Shown: positions 1 through 10,087 of the stretch, piece by piece | How positions within the stretch are numbered: position 1 is the stretch's first letter | Layout of the letters: each line of letters starts with the position of its first letter | DNA from: Suillus spraguei | Taxonomy: Eukaryota > Basidiomycota > Agaricomycetes > Boletales > Suillaceae | Direction: 5' to 3' | Length of the DNA: 20,391 nt | NCBI GenBank assembly: GCA_016800925.1 | Contig: JABCPU010000954.1 | Span: forward strand, 1-20,391 | The notes under the pieces: model-generated | The model's database searches: none | What the model was told of the DNA's origin: nothing | What the model saw: the letters and a program-made list of their open reading frames with translations, nothing else | Program-made: the position numbers and the translations under genes

Positions 1-953
1 TTACTGGCTATACACTGCTGTCCAAGAGATCGGACAACTCAACCAACAGTTGTCGAAACCATCCAGCAATCAGTCGCTGAAACAAGAGCAGCTAGAAACT
101 TAGTGAAGAAGCCATCACCATTTACAACAGACACAAGCTGACCTTGCATCTCCCCGAACCCCATCCCTCGAACAGCCAACTACGCACCTCCTATCTCGAC
201 TCTCTGATTGTCCCGATGGCTGTATGAACCTTGCACAAAGGAGCAGTGCGAGGCCGCTAAATTACTAGGTATCCCTACCACTGAGTGGTAACTCGGCCCC
301 GACTTCGCGACCTTCATATACACCCTCCATGTCTATCCATCGTCATTCGGTCCAATGGACCCTTTCGCCGTCTTAGTAAAAGACTTCGGCATAACCTCCC
401 TCTTCCCCTGAACTTCTTGAGCTGCTGAACGAGCAGTTACCCGACCTCCCATCGCATACACTCTCCCTCTCAGCAAGCGCACTTAAGCGCACAACACCCT
501 TGCCTTAAAACGTATGAGAAGAAAAGGGAAAGAAGCGCGCCAGATCCACTAGTCCCCACCTATCATTTCCCCATCCCCTTACGCAAAGTCCATTCCAACC
601 CTGACGAGAAACATGAAATGCCGAATCGCGGACTACTTGGACATCGTCAAAAGAATTGTGCGGAATATCAGTGCAAGGTTTGCAGATATTGGTCGCCCAC
701 TCACTTGTCCATCTATTGTCCTCGACGAGTTGGACCTCCCCCTTCGAGTTAACCTGGAAGGACGAAGGATTTTATGACGCACTTCGTGCTTGGGAGAACA
801 GCTTGACGATGAACGTATTCAGCAGAAAAGAGGAGAGACTCTAAACGACGCGCTGGTCTTGAAGAAGCTGAGTACATGAGGAGTGGATCGTTTGCTGATG
901 AAGACTACGAGTTTAGTGATGACCCTGTTTACTATGCGAACCAAGATGAGTAA
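1..953 (+). pseudogene. Decayed copy of the family A post-pol accessory ORF
   Basis: The stretch aligns by eye with the reverse complement of about 17301-18300, the coiled-coil/zinc-knuckle ORF of element 4. Shared landmarks are the opening segment (VQEIGQL-like), the second zinc knuckle (672-719: CKVC, then a His, then Cys), the FELTWKDEGFYDALRAWE block near 735-796 and the acidic C-terminal end before a TAA at 951-953. Several indels break the frame, and the first knuckle near 616-660 is damaged, so no protein of normal length can be made. The original N-terminal part is off the window. Function unknown: the knuckles suggest nucleic-acid binding by analogy with Gag nucleocapsid. Confidence 0.75.
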
Positions 954-967
954 AGTCGGTGACTTTA

Positions 968-985
968 CGTGTAAAAAGGGGGTAA
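968..985 (+). other. Polypurine tract of left family A element
   Basis: The purine-rich run GTAAAAAGGGGGTAA lies immediately before the LTR start TGTTACA at 986. The same run in reverse complement sits next to the LTR of element 4 (17268-17285). The position fits the plus-strand priming site of reverse transcription. Confidence 0.7.
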
Positions 986-1446
986 TGTTACAATCGTACG
1001 TGCCCCTATTCATTTTCTATCATTTACTTGTATATTACGTAACATGACTCTGACTCATATGCTCAACGCATCTGTACTATAGTTGCCTTCCTTCTTTGGA
1101 TACGCACTTACATTCTCACGTCTCTTGGTCTGTGCGCACATATTGGCCTATTTAAGCACAGTGTACTTTAGTAGATTCCCTACTTTAATCTTACTGGGTT
1201 TTACCTGGAATCTCCTTCGCTTAGGTCTCCAACCTAAGTCGTCTTGAATCGTCTCTAAGTCTAAGCACTCCTTAGCTTAGTCTCTATTCTCGCGGATACC
1301 TCGACTTGTCTTGAGGCTGAACCCTTGATCGTACTCGGAACGCGTTCCTTGTACTTTCACTTGTCCTCTTCTGACATTGTAAGAACTCCCAGCAGACCGC
1401 CTGTGTCTTTTCACTGTCGCTGGTGACGTCACCCCAGTTCGTAACA
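986..1446 (+). repeat. LTR family A, copy A1 (3' LTR)
   Basis: The LTR is 461 bp, starts TGTTACA and ends CGTAACA, giving the TGTTA/TAACA terminal inversion. A TATTTAAG box lies at 1149-1156, and a short hairpin (CTTAGGT, 5-nt loop, ACCTAAG) at 1220-1238. It is very like the reverse complement of 16794-17267 and less like 1867-2338. The right flank (1447 on) is copia sequence, so the element inserted into an older copia copy. Confidence 0.85.
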
Positions 1447-1866
1447 ATCTGCCTTCGCGCTATTGCAAGCTCATTGGGGAGTTGCTCTACCTCTCAATTT
1501 GCACTCGCCCCAACATATCCTTTGCAATTAACTCCCTTGCGCAGCACAATGCTGCCCCTTCTCCCAATCATTATGCTGCAGCCAAGCATCTCCTTCGTTA
1601 TCTCAGCGGCAGTATCAACACACGCATGCATCATGGGGTGCTCATGCTGATGAGATCTCCATGCTTATTGTGATGCAGATTGGGCCAGCAATCTGGTGGA
1701 TCGCCTTTCAATCTCGGATTATGCTTGGTTACGCAGGGGGCTAATTGCTCATCATCGAAGAAGCAGTCTATGCATGCCCTCTCCTCCACTGAAGCAGAAT
1801 TACATGGCTGTCACACATGTTTTTAGGAGGGTCTCTGGCTCCACTCTCTCTTCAATGAATTGCACA
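1447..1866 (+). pseudogene. Ty1/copia RNase H / end-of-RT remnant
   Basis: Interrupted frames encode recognisable Ty1/copia end-of-pol motifs: LYLSICTRPNISFAINSLAQ near 1480-1540, HYAAAKHLLRYLSGS near 1570-1615, a DADWASN-like block around 1672-1692 that holds an RNase H aspartate, and a STEAEYMAVTH block near 1785-1815. The reading frame changes more than once. Family A LTRs bound it on both sides (ending 1446, starting 1867), and it stops at what looks like an internal SLFNELH-type segment, so the rest of the copia element was removed. Only about 420 bp remain. It cannot encode a working enzyme. Confidence 0.8.
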
Positions 1867-2338
1867 TGTTACAGTTGTACATGCCCTTATTCATTTTCCC
1901 TTTATCTTCTTACTTGTATATCACGTCACGTGACTTGACTCATATGCTCAACGCATCTGTACAAACAATGCCTTCCTTGTTAGGATACGCAGTTACATTC
2001 TCACGGTTACCCGGCTGTGCGCACATATTGACCTATTTAAGCAAGTGTATTTGTAGTAGATTCTTTACTTTAATCTTACTGGGTTTTACCTTGGAATCTC
2101 CTTCGCTTAGGTCTCCAACCTAAGTCGTTCTTGAATCGTCTCTAAGTCTAAGCACTCCTTAGTCCTTAGTCTCTATTCTTGTAGAACCTCTTAAGACTTG
2201 TTCTTAGAGGCCGAACCTTGATCGTACTTGGAACGCTTCCTTGTACTTTCACCTTGTCCTCTTCTGGGCATTTAAGAACTCCCCAGCAGACCATCTGTGT
2301 CTTTTCACTGTCGCTGGTGACACACCCCAGTCATAACA
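1867..2338 (+). repeat. LTR family A, copy A2 (solo or orphan LTR)
   Basis: The LTR is 472 bp, starts TGTTACAG and ends CATAACA, with TATTTAAG at 2034-2041 and the same hairpin region as A1. It is more diverged from A1 and A3 than those are from each other. Flanking pentamers (GCACA on the left, AAAGA on the right) do not match, so there is no target-site duplication. The right flank is gag-like and the left is copia. It may be a solo LTR that later recombined. Confidence 0.8.
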
Positions 2339-3072
2339 AAAGATTAAGTCTATCTGATCGTCGACTATCCAGTCTTCAACCCCGAAACCCTGATTGCTTT
2401 GATAGCAGACTAGTGTACGAGTACGCTGAGCAATTGTCAAAGAAGTACTCTGACAGAAGACAAGCCCTAACGGACAGCAAGACAGCGCGTGTAGGCATTG
2501 AGAAAGTATAACTCACCAGACGAATCGCAAAATATGATGACCAAAGAATTCAAATACAAGATCGGCCAGCCAAAAGGTTTTGATGGAGATCGCGATAACT
2601 CTCGCGAGTTATCCAGTCGTGCAATTTGCACTTTGACATCAATGAAAAAAGCTTTACACCACCGACAAACAGAAGAATCATTTCATAACATCCTTCATGA
2701 CCAAAAAAGAATGCCAATCTTGGAAGGAACAATTCCTTGAACATGCCCAATCGACCGACACCTCAGACAAAAGTGTTATGGACCATGGTGGATTTTATGA
2801 AAAGCTTCAAAGAAGCCTTCGAACCAGTGGATTACCAAAGGAACCGCATTACAAAACTCAGAGACCTTAAACAAGGAAGTGAAGATCTTCACACCTATGT
2901 CGCCGACTTTGAGGCCCTTGCAGCCCAAGGCTCAGATCACCACAACGCAACGAAGATCCAGTTCTTCCAAGATGGCCTTAATTGGGGTATCCTCACAAAG
3001 CTTTTCGCAACAGGAGATGTCTCAGAAGTATTCAGAGACGTGTGCTGCAATGTGTTGCTATTGACAAACGCC
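2339..3072 (+). pseudogene. gag: Ty3/gypsy gag fragment, 3'-truncated by element 2
   Basis: Broken + strand frames carry Gag-like segments. A KIGQPKGFDG block near 2560-2590 is typical of the start of the retrotransposon Gag core. A FMKSFKEAFEP...LRDLKQGSEDLHTYVADFEALAAQ block lies at about 2795-2940 and an FQDGLNWGILTKLF-like segment near 2965-3010. At least two frame changes lie between them, around 2600-2760. The fragment ends abruptly at 3072 where the element 2 LTR begins, so its zinc knuckle and pol are missing. The first ~200 bp (2339-2540) are charged and weakly coding-like but not recognised. Its continuation is not found on the far side of element 2. Confidence 0.7.
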
Positions 3073-3838
3073 TGTCATAATTACCATACTTCTAATCTCA
3101 GATCCGATCATATCCGTCCAGATCCGATCGTTTCCATATCCGTCCGGTCCACAGATCCTGTCCGGACCACCCATCCGAATGTACTCACTTCTCGCACCTT
3201 AACTCCCTGGTGAACATCTGCGTCTATCTCCTTTCGTCATTTCTCCTACTACCGGTACTCCGGCTGTTTATATTTCCGTCCTGTGTTACTGATCCGTTTC
3301 CTGTGTTCATTTCCGATTCATGCTTACTGATCCGCTGTGCAATAACTAATAGACTTCCGTTACACTTCGTACATAGCCCTCGTCCCGGACTTGCTGATTA
3401 TCCGTCTTAGATACTTACTGTATATAAACCACTTGTAGATCTCCGTAGAACCTTAGTTCGAATATCATCTTAGATTCTACTCATTCTGCCTCCTCCGACT
3501 TAAGCTACTCTCCGCTTTAAGTCACCTTCCGAGACTTAGGATTGACTCCTATAGTCCATACCTCCGACTCTATCTTCGGATAGTCCATCTCCGTTAGTTT
3601 CTAGTTAGGAACTCGTTCCGAAACTAGCCTTAATCTCTTCCTCTCCTTACGTTCCGAATTACCTTCGGACGTATTATATCCGACACCTTCGGACACCCGG
3701 ATCCGTCACGCAACCCCTTCCGGGTCTTCGGACGAATAACTCCTCCCTGAAATAAGGGCATTACTCGAGAAAGGGGCACAGTGTACGAACTGAGGCCAAA
3801 GCCCTTCGATCTCTCTACCCTTGAGTACAGTCTTAACA
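3073..3838 (+). repeat. 5' LTR of element 2
   Basis: It starts TGTCAT, ends TTAACA, and repeats at 10228-10996. A TATATAAA box is at 3421-3428. Downstream are two good hairpins: 3570-3583 (5-bp stem closed by a TTCG tetraloop) and 3601-3627 (CTAGTT/AACTAG outer stem, GGAA/TTCC inner stem). A hand count gives about 25 TCCG and 7 CGGA on the + strand, against about 6 expected in total for random sequence. Confidence 0.92.
3421..3428 (+). promoter_or_regulatory. TATA box of element 2 5' LTR
   Basis: TATATAAA lies 348 bp into the LTR and is repeated at 10575-10582. It is the likely RNA polymerase II core promoter for the genomic transcript, placing the U3/R border about 30 bp downstream. Confidence 0.65.
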
Positions 3839-3888
3839 GTATATTCGAACTCAAACCTTTCCGAGTAACTTAGCAACCATCCCATATC

Positions 3889-5175
3889 ATGCCTCCCCGT
3901 AAAGCTCAGAACACACTCCGAGGAGCCGGACTTGGTCCGATCCAACGAGATCCCACACCCATCGTCCAAACATTTACCAGTTTCTCTCAACGCCGCGCAA
4001 GCATGAGCGACATAGGTCAAAGTATCTCCGCCCGTCAAGTCAGACCGGATCCGATAACACCAACTCGGAACCCGGATAACCCAGACTCCCAATTCGCGCC
4101 CGACCATTCGCTTTGATGATGAGCTGCGCAGTAACCTACCAGATGATGAAGTTGATGATCGGACAACGAGGACCTGGATGACGAAGAAGATAAAAACCAC
4201 CTAAACCCTCAGGACCGGTCCTAGCCCAACTATCCGTAGCCATTAACCACCTCGCTCGCATAGCCGTCGCACCCCCACCTTGGATGATAGCAAAGTCAAA
4301 GTCCGTGAGCCAGATACCTTCGATGGGTCCGAACCTCGCAAGCTCCGGGCATTCTTCGTCCAATGTGAGCTCAACTTCCAGAGCAAACCTAGCGCTTTCC
4401 GTTCGGACGCGCTAAAGTCAATTTCGCCCAATCCTACCTTAAGGGTATGGCTCTCAAGTGGTTTGAACCGGACCTCCTTTCGGACGGATATAGCAACCGT
4501 CCGGACTGGATGGATGACTACTCCAGTTCATGCTCGAGCTCCAAACCAATTTCGGACCACATGATCCCTCCGGAGACGCAGAGATGCAGTTAGAACAACT
4601 CCACATGCGTGACGGACAACGCATCAACAAGTACGTTGTAGAATTCCAGCGACTTGCCTCCCAAGTACGCGAATGGGGAGACGGAGCCCTACGACGCCAA
4701 TTCTACAATGGACTTCCGGCTCGAATCAAAGATGAGATTAGTCGCATGGGTAAGCCCACTACCCTTTCGGAGTTCAAGACTCTCGCCCAGACCATCGACG
4801 CCCGTTACTGGGAACGAGGGGCGAAGTCACCGAGAGAGTAGAACCACCTCTTCCAATCCTCCCAGGCAGTCAACATCCGACCGGACGAACTCCAACTCAT
4901 CCGGATCCGATACGCCCAGATTCAATAAACCCACATACTCCACAACATCCTCTACCCCGAAAGTTTCGGATCTCCCTAGTGTTGTTGGTACAGACGGAAA
5001 GCTAACCACCCAGGAGCGTCAGAGACGTTTTGACAAAAAGCTCTGTATGTTCTGCGGCGGACCTGGTCACACTGCCCGGGAATGCACCAAATCCACTTCG
5101 CGCGCTGCCAAAGGCCGCGCCACTGTGCTCACTCCGGAAACGGAACCGGAAGCCTCGGATGAGGCAAAAAATTAG
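3889..5175 (+). pseudogene. gag: gag of element 2 (frameshifted)
   Basis: Gag forms the virus-like particle and packages the RNA. The ATG at 3889 lies 50 bp after the LTR. The frame is interrupted near 4095-4115, again between about 4130 and 4280, and near 4420 and 4820. The central Gag domain is visible as VREPDTFDGSEPRKLRAFF (about 4300-4356) and, after a shift, in the region up to about 4800 (EMQLEQLHMRDG, LEFKTLAQTIDARYWERG-like). A Ser/Thr-rich linker follows. A CX2CX4HX4C zinc knuckle (CMFCGGPGHTARECTK) lies near 5044-5090. Gag ends with TAG at 5173-5175, directly after an A-run. As written no single frame spans it. Some breaks may be sequencing errors, since a coding signal remains on both sides of each. 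Confidence 0.85.
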
Positions 5176-5213
5176 TCCGCGACCCTCCTGACTCCGTACG
5201 GATGAGGGTCGCG
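5166..5213 (+). promoter_or_regulatory. Putative frameshift signal at gag/pol junction: slippery heptamer plus hairpin
   Basis: AAAAAAT at 5166-5172 sits in the gag frame as A-AAA-AAT, the X-XXY-YYZ arrangement used for -1 slippage. The gag stop is at 5173-5175. A perfect 10-bp inverted repeat (CGCGACCCTC 5178-5187, GAGGGTCGCG 5204-5213) follows after a 5-nt spacer, and its 16-nt loop contains the palindrome TCCGTACGGA. The -1 frame stays open through the hairpin to a TAA at 5253, while the annotated pol ORF is in the other frame, so one indel would still be needed. Alternatively the A-run is a miscounted homopolymer within a fused gag-pol ORF. Confidence 0.5.
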
Positions 5214-5230
5214 TTGGCCCAACCTGTGCA

Positions 5231-8200
5231 ATGGAACTACGACTCAACGCTGTAACTCTTCCTGATCCGAACTCTCTGTGTCCATATGTCTCTCTTCCAT
5301 CTTTCTCCAATATATCTGACTTTCCGGCCCTCATAGACTGTGGTTCCTCCCACTGCTTCATAGACACTGATTTCGTCCGAGAACATAAAATTCCTACCTA
5401 TCAGATTCCTCCGCTTCCACTCCATTTATTTGATGGTACATGCAATAACAATATTGTCGAGGCCATAAACTTATCCGTCCGATTCTCCTCCGGTGTAATC
5501 ACTTCCGACACGTTCTACGTCACCCCTTTGGATTCCTCTTGTTATATCGTTCTCGGATATAGCTGGCTCACCCGACACAATCCGTTGATTGACTGGGTAT
5601 TGGGCAGCATCGAGTTCCGAACTACTGAACAGGGAGAGCCATTAACCCCATCCGCATCACCGCTGCCTCCGGACACACCGTCCATGGCAGGAAAAATCCA
5701 ATCCGACACCTCTGTTACCTTCGGGTATTCCACCCAAGGAAGATTCCTCCCTCCAATATCTCCGTCGCCTCAGAGCACCCCATCCGTGGCAGAGACTCCG
5801 CCTCTGACCAAATCCGAACCCTCCGCTGGTACTCCAGTCCCTAACATATCGTTGATAAACGCAGTGGCCTTTTGCCGTGCCTGCAAGTTAGAAGGATCTA
5901 CTCAGTTCAGCATCTACCTCCGTCCCTCCGAAGTAAACCTTCGATCCTCATCCGTATCATCCGATCCTCCAGACCTCTCCAGAATCCCTTCCGATTACCA
6001 CGAATTTGCGGATGTCTTCGACAAAGGCAAAGCCGGACAACTTCCCCCACATCGACCCTACGATCTCAAGATTGAGTTGGAAGAAGGGGCTAGTCCGCCC
6101 CTCGGAACCATATACTCTCTTTCTCCGGTAGAGCTTGAGGCCCTCCGGAAGTTCCTTGATGAAAACATCTCGTCCGGACTCCTCCGTTCCTCATCTTCTC
6201 CCCACGGAGCCCCCGTCCTATTTGTCAAAAAGAAGGATGGATCCCTCCGCCTTTGTGTGGATTTCCGCGGCCTTAACCACATCACCAAGAAGGACCGATA
6301 TCCGTTACCCCTCATTGCCGACCTACTAGACTCCCCGAGCCGCGCTAAAGTTTATACCAAAATTGATCTCCGATCTGCATATCACCTCGTCCGGATAACA
6401 GAAGGAGACGAGTGGAAGACTTCCTTCCGTACGCGCTATGGCTCCTATGAATGGTTGGTGATGCCGGAAGGCCTCACGAATGCTCCGGCAGCTTTCCAGC
6501 GCTTTGTCAATAGCGTATTTTCCGATATGCTGGACGTATGTGTTGTTGTATATCTGGATGACATCCTTATCTATTCCCAAGACCTTGCAAGTCATAAGGA
6601 ACATGTCGAGAAGTTTTGCGACATCTCCGTAAACACCGACTATATGCCAAACCCAGAAATGCGAATTTCATTCATCCTCCGTCGAATATCTTGGTTACCT
6701 CCTATCTCCGGATGGCTTAACAATGTCGTCCGAAAAGATCCAGTCTATCATAGACTGGCCAGAACCTCGGAAAGTCAAGGACATCCAATCTTTCCTGGAT
6801 TCGCTAACTTCTATCGTCGTTTCATCTTCAACTACTCGGATATCGTGGTTCCCCTTACTCGACTCACTCGCAAGGGCGTCACTTGGGACTTTCCGAGGAA
6901 TGCCGGAAATCATTTAACGCACTCAAGAAAGCATTCACGTCCGCTCCGGTGCTAACGCATTGGATTCCGAATGTTCCTATAGTTGTGGAAACTGATGCCT
7001 CGGATTATGCTATCACTGGAATACTATCCATTGTGTGCCCAGACTCGGAACTTCGTCCGGTGGCATTTTACTCCCGGACACTGTCCGGTGCGGAACTCAA
7101 CTATGATGTCCATGATAAGGAACTACTAGCCATCTATGCTGCATTCCGAACCTGGTGCCATTACCTAGAAGGCTCGTCCGAGCCTATAGATGTTGTCACG
7201 GACCACAAGAACCTTGAGTATTTCTCTACCACCAAACTGCTATCCCGTCGTCAGGCCCGCTGGTCCGAGTTTCTCCATCAGTTCAACCTCGTTATCCGTT
7301 ACCGTCCTGGAAGACTCGGAGTCAAGCCAGATTCCCTCACTAGACGATGGGACGTCTACCCTAAAGAGGGGGATAAGGACTACGCTCAGATTAACCCTCA
7401 CAACCTCCGTCCAATATTTGCTTCGGAACAATTAGCTTCGTCCCTACGAGCTTCCATTTTAGCAACTCCGGTCCTTAGAGCAGCTGTTCTTATGGACACC
7501 GAACACCTCCGGAAAGACATTCTGATAGCACTCCCTAATGACCCCATTGCACAAACACATTTTCCGGTTCCTTCGGATCCGAGATGGACAATAGACGATG
7601 GTGGACTCCTTTGTTGTGACAACCGCATCTACGTTCCGGATACCAATGATCTACGACTTTGCATCCTCCGGAATTGCCATGACCACCCCCTATCCGGACA
7701 TTTCGGACAGAATCGTACTCTCGAGCTCATCCGACGCAACTATACCTGGCCCGGAGTACGAGCCTTTGTCAAAGAGTATGTCAGATCCTGCACATCCTGC
7801 GCCCGAGCCAAAGTTCCGAGACATAAGCCCTACGGTCTACTCAAGCAACTTCCCGTCCCAGAAAAACCATGGAATTCCATCTCTATGGATTTCATTGAAC
7901 AACTTCCGGACTCATCCGGCTTTACAGCCATCCTTGTCATCATAGATCGTTTATCCAAGCAAGCCATATTCGTCCCGACCCACGATACCATTACTTCCCC
8001 TGATCTCGCCCGCCTATTTCTCCTCCATGTCTTCTCTAAGCATGGAGTCCCGTCCCATGTAACCTCGGATCGAGGAACAGAGTTCGTATCCCACTTCTTC
8101 CGTTCCCTAGGAAAGGCATTGGATATGGTCCTACACTTCACATCCGGATATCATCCCGAAGGAGACGGACAAACCGAACGTGCCAACCAAACGCTGGAAC

Positions 8201-8972
8201 AGTACCTCCGGATCTACTGCAACTATCAGCAGGACAACTGGTCCGAGCTGCTGCCCCTCGCAGAGTTGCATACAATAACGCTCCGAGTGCCACTACCGGA
8301 GTTTCACCTTTCTTCGCCAATAAAGGTTATCATCCGAACATTTCCATCCATCCGGAATGCGACCTATCCTCCATCCGTGCCCAGGAATATGCCCTAGACC
8401 TTAAAAAACTTCACCAGTTCCTCCGAGATGAGATGTCCGAAGCTCAGAAATGCTATCAAGGACCTGCGGATGCTAAAAGACAGCCTGCTCCAGACTTCCG
8501 GATTGGAGAACAAGTCTTCATCAAAGCCAAGTACTTCCGTTCCACTCGTCCGTCGAAGAAACTTTCGGAAAAGAATTTGGGACCATTCGAAATCATATCC
8601 CGCCCGGGTACTCATTCTTTCGCCATCCGACTTCCGGATTCTATGCGTTCCGTACATCCTGTTTTCCATGTCTCGCAGTTAGAGCCAGCAGTTCCGAACA
8701 CCATTCCCAATCGCATCCAACCTCCTCCGCCACCAGTCGAAGTCGACGGAGAACCAGAGTACGAGATATCCGAAATCCTGGACTCTAAACTGGACCGTCG
8801 TAGGTACCACTGCCAACTTCTATACCTCGTCCGTTGGTCCGGATACGAAGGAACGGACGAAGAAACTTCCTGGTTACTGGCCACAGAACTCGGAAACGCA
8901 TCGGATCTCGTAGCAGATTTCCATTCTGCATATCCGGACAAGCCTGGTCCCATTGCTCGAAAAAGTACATAA
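5231..8972 (+). pseudogene. pol: pol of element 2: protease, RT, RNase H, integrase, chromodomain (frameshifted)
   Basis: The polyprotein order is that of a chromovirus. The first frame (5231-6955) holds an aspartic protease (ALIDCGSSHCFID, Asp at residue 36, with Cys where Ser/Thr is usual) and then reverse transcriptase, with KKKDGSLRLCVDFRGLN and the catalytic YLDD at 6551-6562. The frame is lost between about 6605 and 6955. A second frame (6883-8397) holds RNase H (ETDASDYA, DKELLAI, TDHKNLEYF) and integrase with the D,D,E triad (MDFIEQL at about 7885, TSDRGTEF near 8064, NQTLEQYLR near 8190). It breaks near 8270. The last frame (8433-8972) carries the integrase C-terminus and a chromodomain at about 8758-8940 (YEISEIL, YLVRWSGYEG, SWL). 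The stop at 8970-8972 lies 46 bp from the stop of the convergent antisense gene. Confidence 0.92.
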
Positions 8973-9018
8973 CGAAACATAAGTACATTGAGGGCAGTAG
9001 CGGAAATCCGGATCTGGA

Positions 9019-10033
9019 CTAAGCACCAGTCTCCATTTCACCTCCGGCACCCCCAGTCTCCTCCCCAGTCCCATCCGCCATCTCTCCCCCAGTTCCATCC
9101 GCCATCTCCCCTCCATTCTCATCCGCCACCTCTTCCCCAATCTCCTCACCAGTGCCATCCTTGTCGGATCCGGCAGAAACGGAAAGCCTAAATCCAGTCC
9201 GGATTTCCTCGATGAGCAGGGCCTGGAATTCCCTCTGTTGCTGGAGGAAGGCCTCCATGGTGGAGCTCATCCGCTCCATGGCAATCCGACTCCCTTCCGC
9301 CGCTGCAATACCATCTTGGAGTAGTCCGTTGGTCCGCGCCAACTCAGCAATGATGCCATTAGCAGCGGCCACCCAAGCCTGATCATCGTACTCCACAAAA
9401 TCCTCATCCGTACCTTCAATAGTGACTGGATTAGAGAAGACATCCGCGTCCGCCACATCCGGAGTAGGACTCCTCTGACGGCGCTTGCCTTTGCCCTTCG
9501 GAGACAGAGTACCAGCAGGACGCTGCCTCTTCCGGCCCTTAGGCCCCTTAACGAATCCGGGCCTTCCAGGACAAGTGGCCTTGTCTTTCCGGCAGACGTC
9601 ACAGGACTTAATCTACGAAACGTCGAAATCAGCGGATCCGAAGTTTTTCGGACGACTCACCATGGCATTCTTCTCAGCATCACCCCACTGGCACATCCGG
9701 CCCTTAGTGACGCAACGAGAGCAGTACCCATCCTTTGCTCCGGACGCAGGAGCAGCCTTGGCCTTTGCCAACCCATTAATATCCGGATCTGGGAGAGTCC
9801 ACAGCACTCACCCGAGCCTCAATCAGTGCCCTCCGCCTCTTTTCCTCCATTTCCCTCCGGATCTCTGCCAACTCAATCTGCTTCAACTCCTCCTGCCTTT
9901 TCCGCTCCTCTGCCTCTTTCCGTTTCCGTTCCGCCTCGGCTTCCGCTGCAGCCTTAGCAGCCGCCAGTTGCTGCTCCAGATCCGCCACAAGGTCGGCAGC
10001 AGACTTAGGGGCATCGGATTTCTTTCCAGACAT
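9019..10033 (-). CDS. Antisense spliced accessory gene with Zn2Cys6-like motif, inside element 2
   Basis: Three exons, 10033-9812, 9762-9661 and 9612-9019, join in frame to 305 codons. Both introns start GTGAGT and end AG, and intron 2 removes an in-frame TAG. The ATG at 10033 has A at -3. Residues 13-74 are a Lys/Glu/Arg/Ala-rich likely coiled coil. Cys 88, 91, 98, 112, 115 and 122 form CX2CX6C-X13-CX2CX6C, matching the fungal Zn2Cys6 DNA-binding pattern. Residues 130-155 are strongly basic, a possible nuclear signal. About 185-255 is a second helical stretch (ELARTNGLLQ, MEAFLQQQREFQALL). The end is a Gly/Glu repeat. It runs opposite to pol, tail to tail. It has no detected break although gag and pol have several. 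Similar coiled-coil plus double-Cys hypothetical proteins are, from memory, common in Agaricomycetes. Function is not established; DNA binding is inferred. Confidence 0.72.
9045..9150. repeat. Short degenerate tandem repeat in the antisense gene C-terminus
   Basis: Repeated units of the CCATCCGCCATCTCYCCC type, about 27 bp apart, give recurring GEMADGTG-like peptides on the minus strand. Low-complexity, probably fast-evolving tail. Confidence 0.5.
9613..9660 (-). other. Intron 2 of the antisense gene (48 nt)
   Basis: The donor is GTGAGT and the acceptor TTCGTAG, with a GCTGAT branch-like motif. It is phase 0. Its last codon is an in-frame TAG, so retention would stop translation after the first cysteine triplet, while splicing brings the second CX2CX6C into frame. 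The Zn2Cys6-like unit therefore exists only in spliced RNA. Confidence 0.7.
9763..9811 (-). other. Intron 1 of the antisense gene (49 nt)
   Basis: The donor is GTGAGT and the acceptor GGCAAAG, with a TATTAATG branch-like motif about 13 nt before the acceptor. It is phase 0 and its length is not a multiple of three. Removing it joins the coiled-coil exon (frame ending EAR) to the first cysteine exon (AKAAPASGAKDGYCSRC). Confidence 0.65.
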
Positions 10034-10087
10034 GTTAGGAGACAAGTTTTGTTAACAAGGATATGAAGTGGGGGTAGGAATCATTTC

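Larger units (their letters stand above)
1..1446 (+). mobile_element. 3' end of a family A Ty3/gypsy element (partial, left copy)
   Basis: This is the terminal part of a gypsy element running off the left edge. It holds a decayed accessory ORF (1-953), a polypurine tract and a 3' LTR (986-1446). The same order occurs in reverse complement at 16794-18300, where the element also carries integrase and chromodomain, which identifies the family. The 5' end, gag and pol of this copy lie outside the window. The right flank is a copia remnant. Confidence 0.8.

Noticed and set aside
656..1013. Short ORFs at the left edge as independent genes
   Set aside because: They are pieces or reverse-strand shadows of the decayed family A accessory ORF.
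3706..4200. 164-codon minus strand ORF over the LTR end and gag start
   Set aside because: No motif or splice pattern was seen. It spans the LTR/internal border and overlaps gag coding sequence.
9485..10066. 193-codon + strand ORF after element 2 pol
   Set aside because: It mirrors the antisense gene, lacks domain signals, and crosses both introns without explaining the splice sites.
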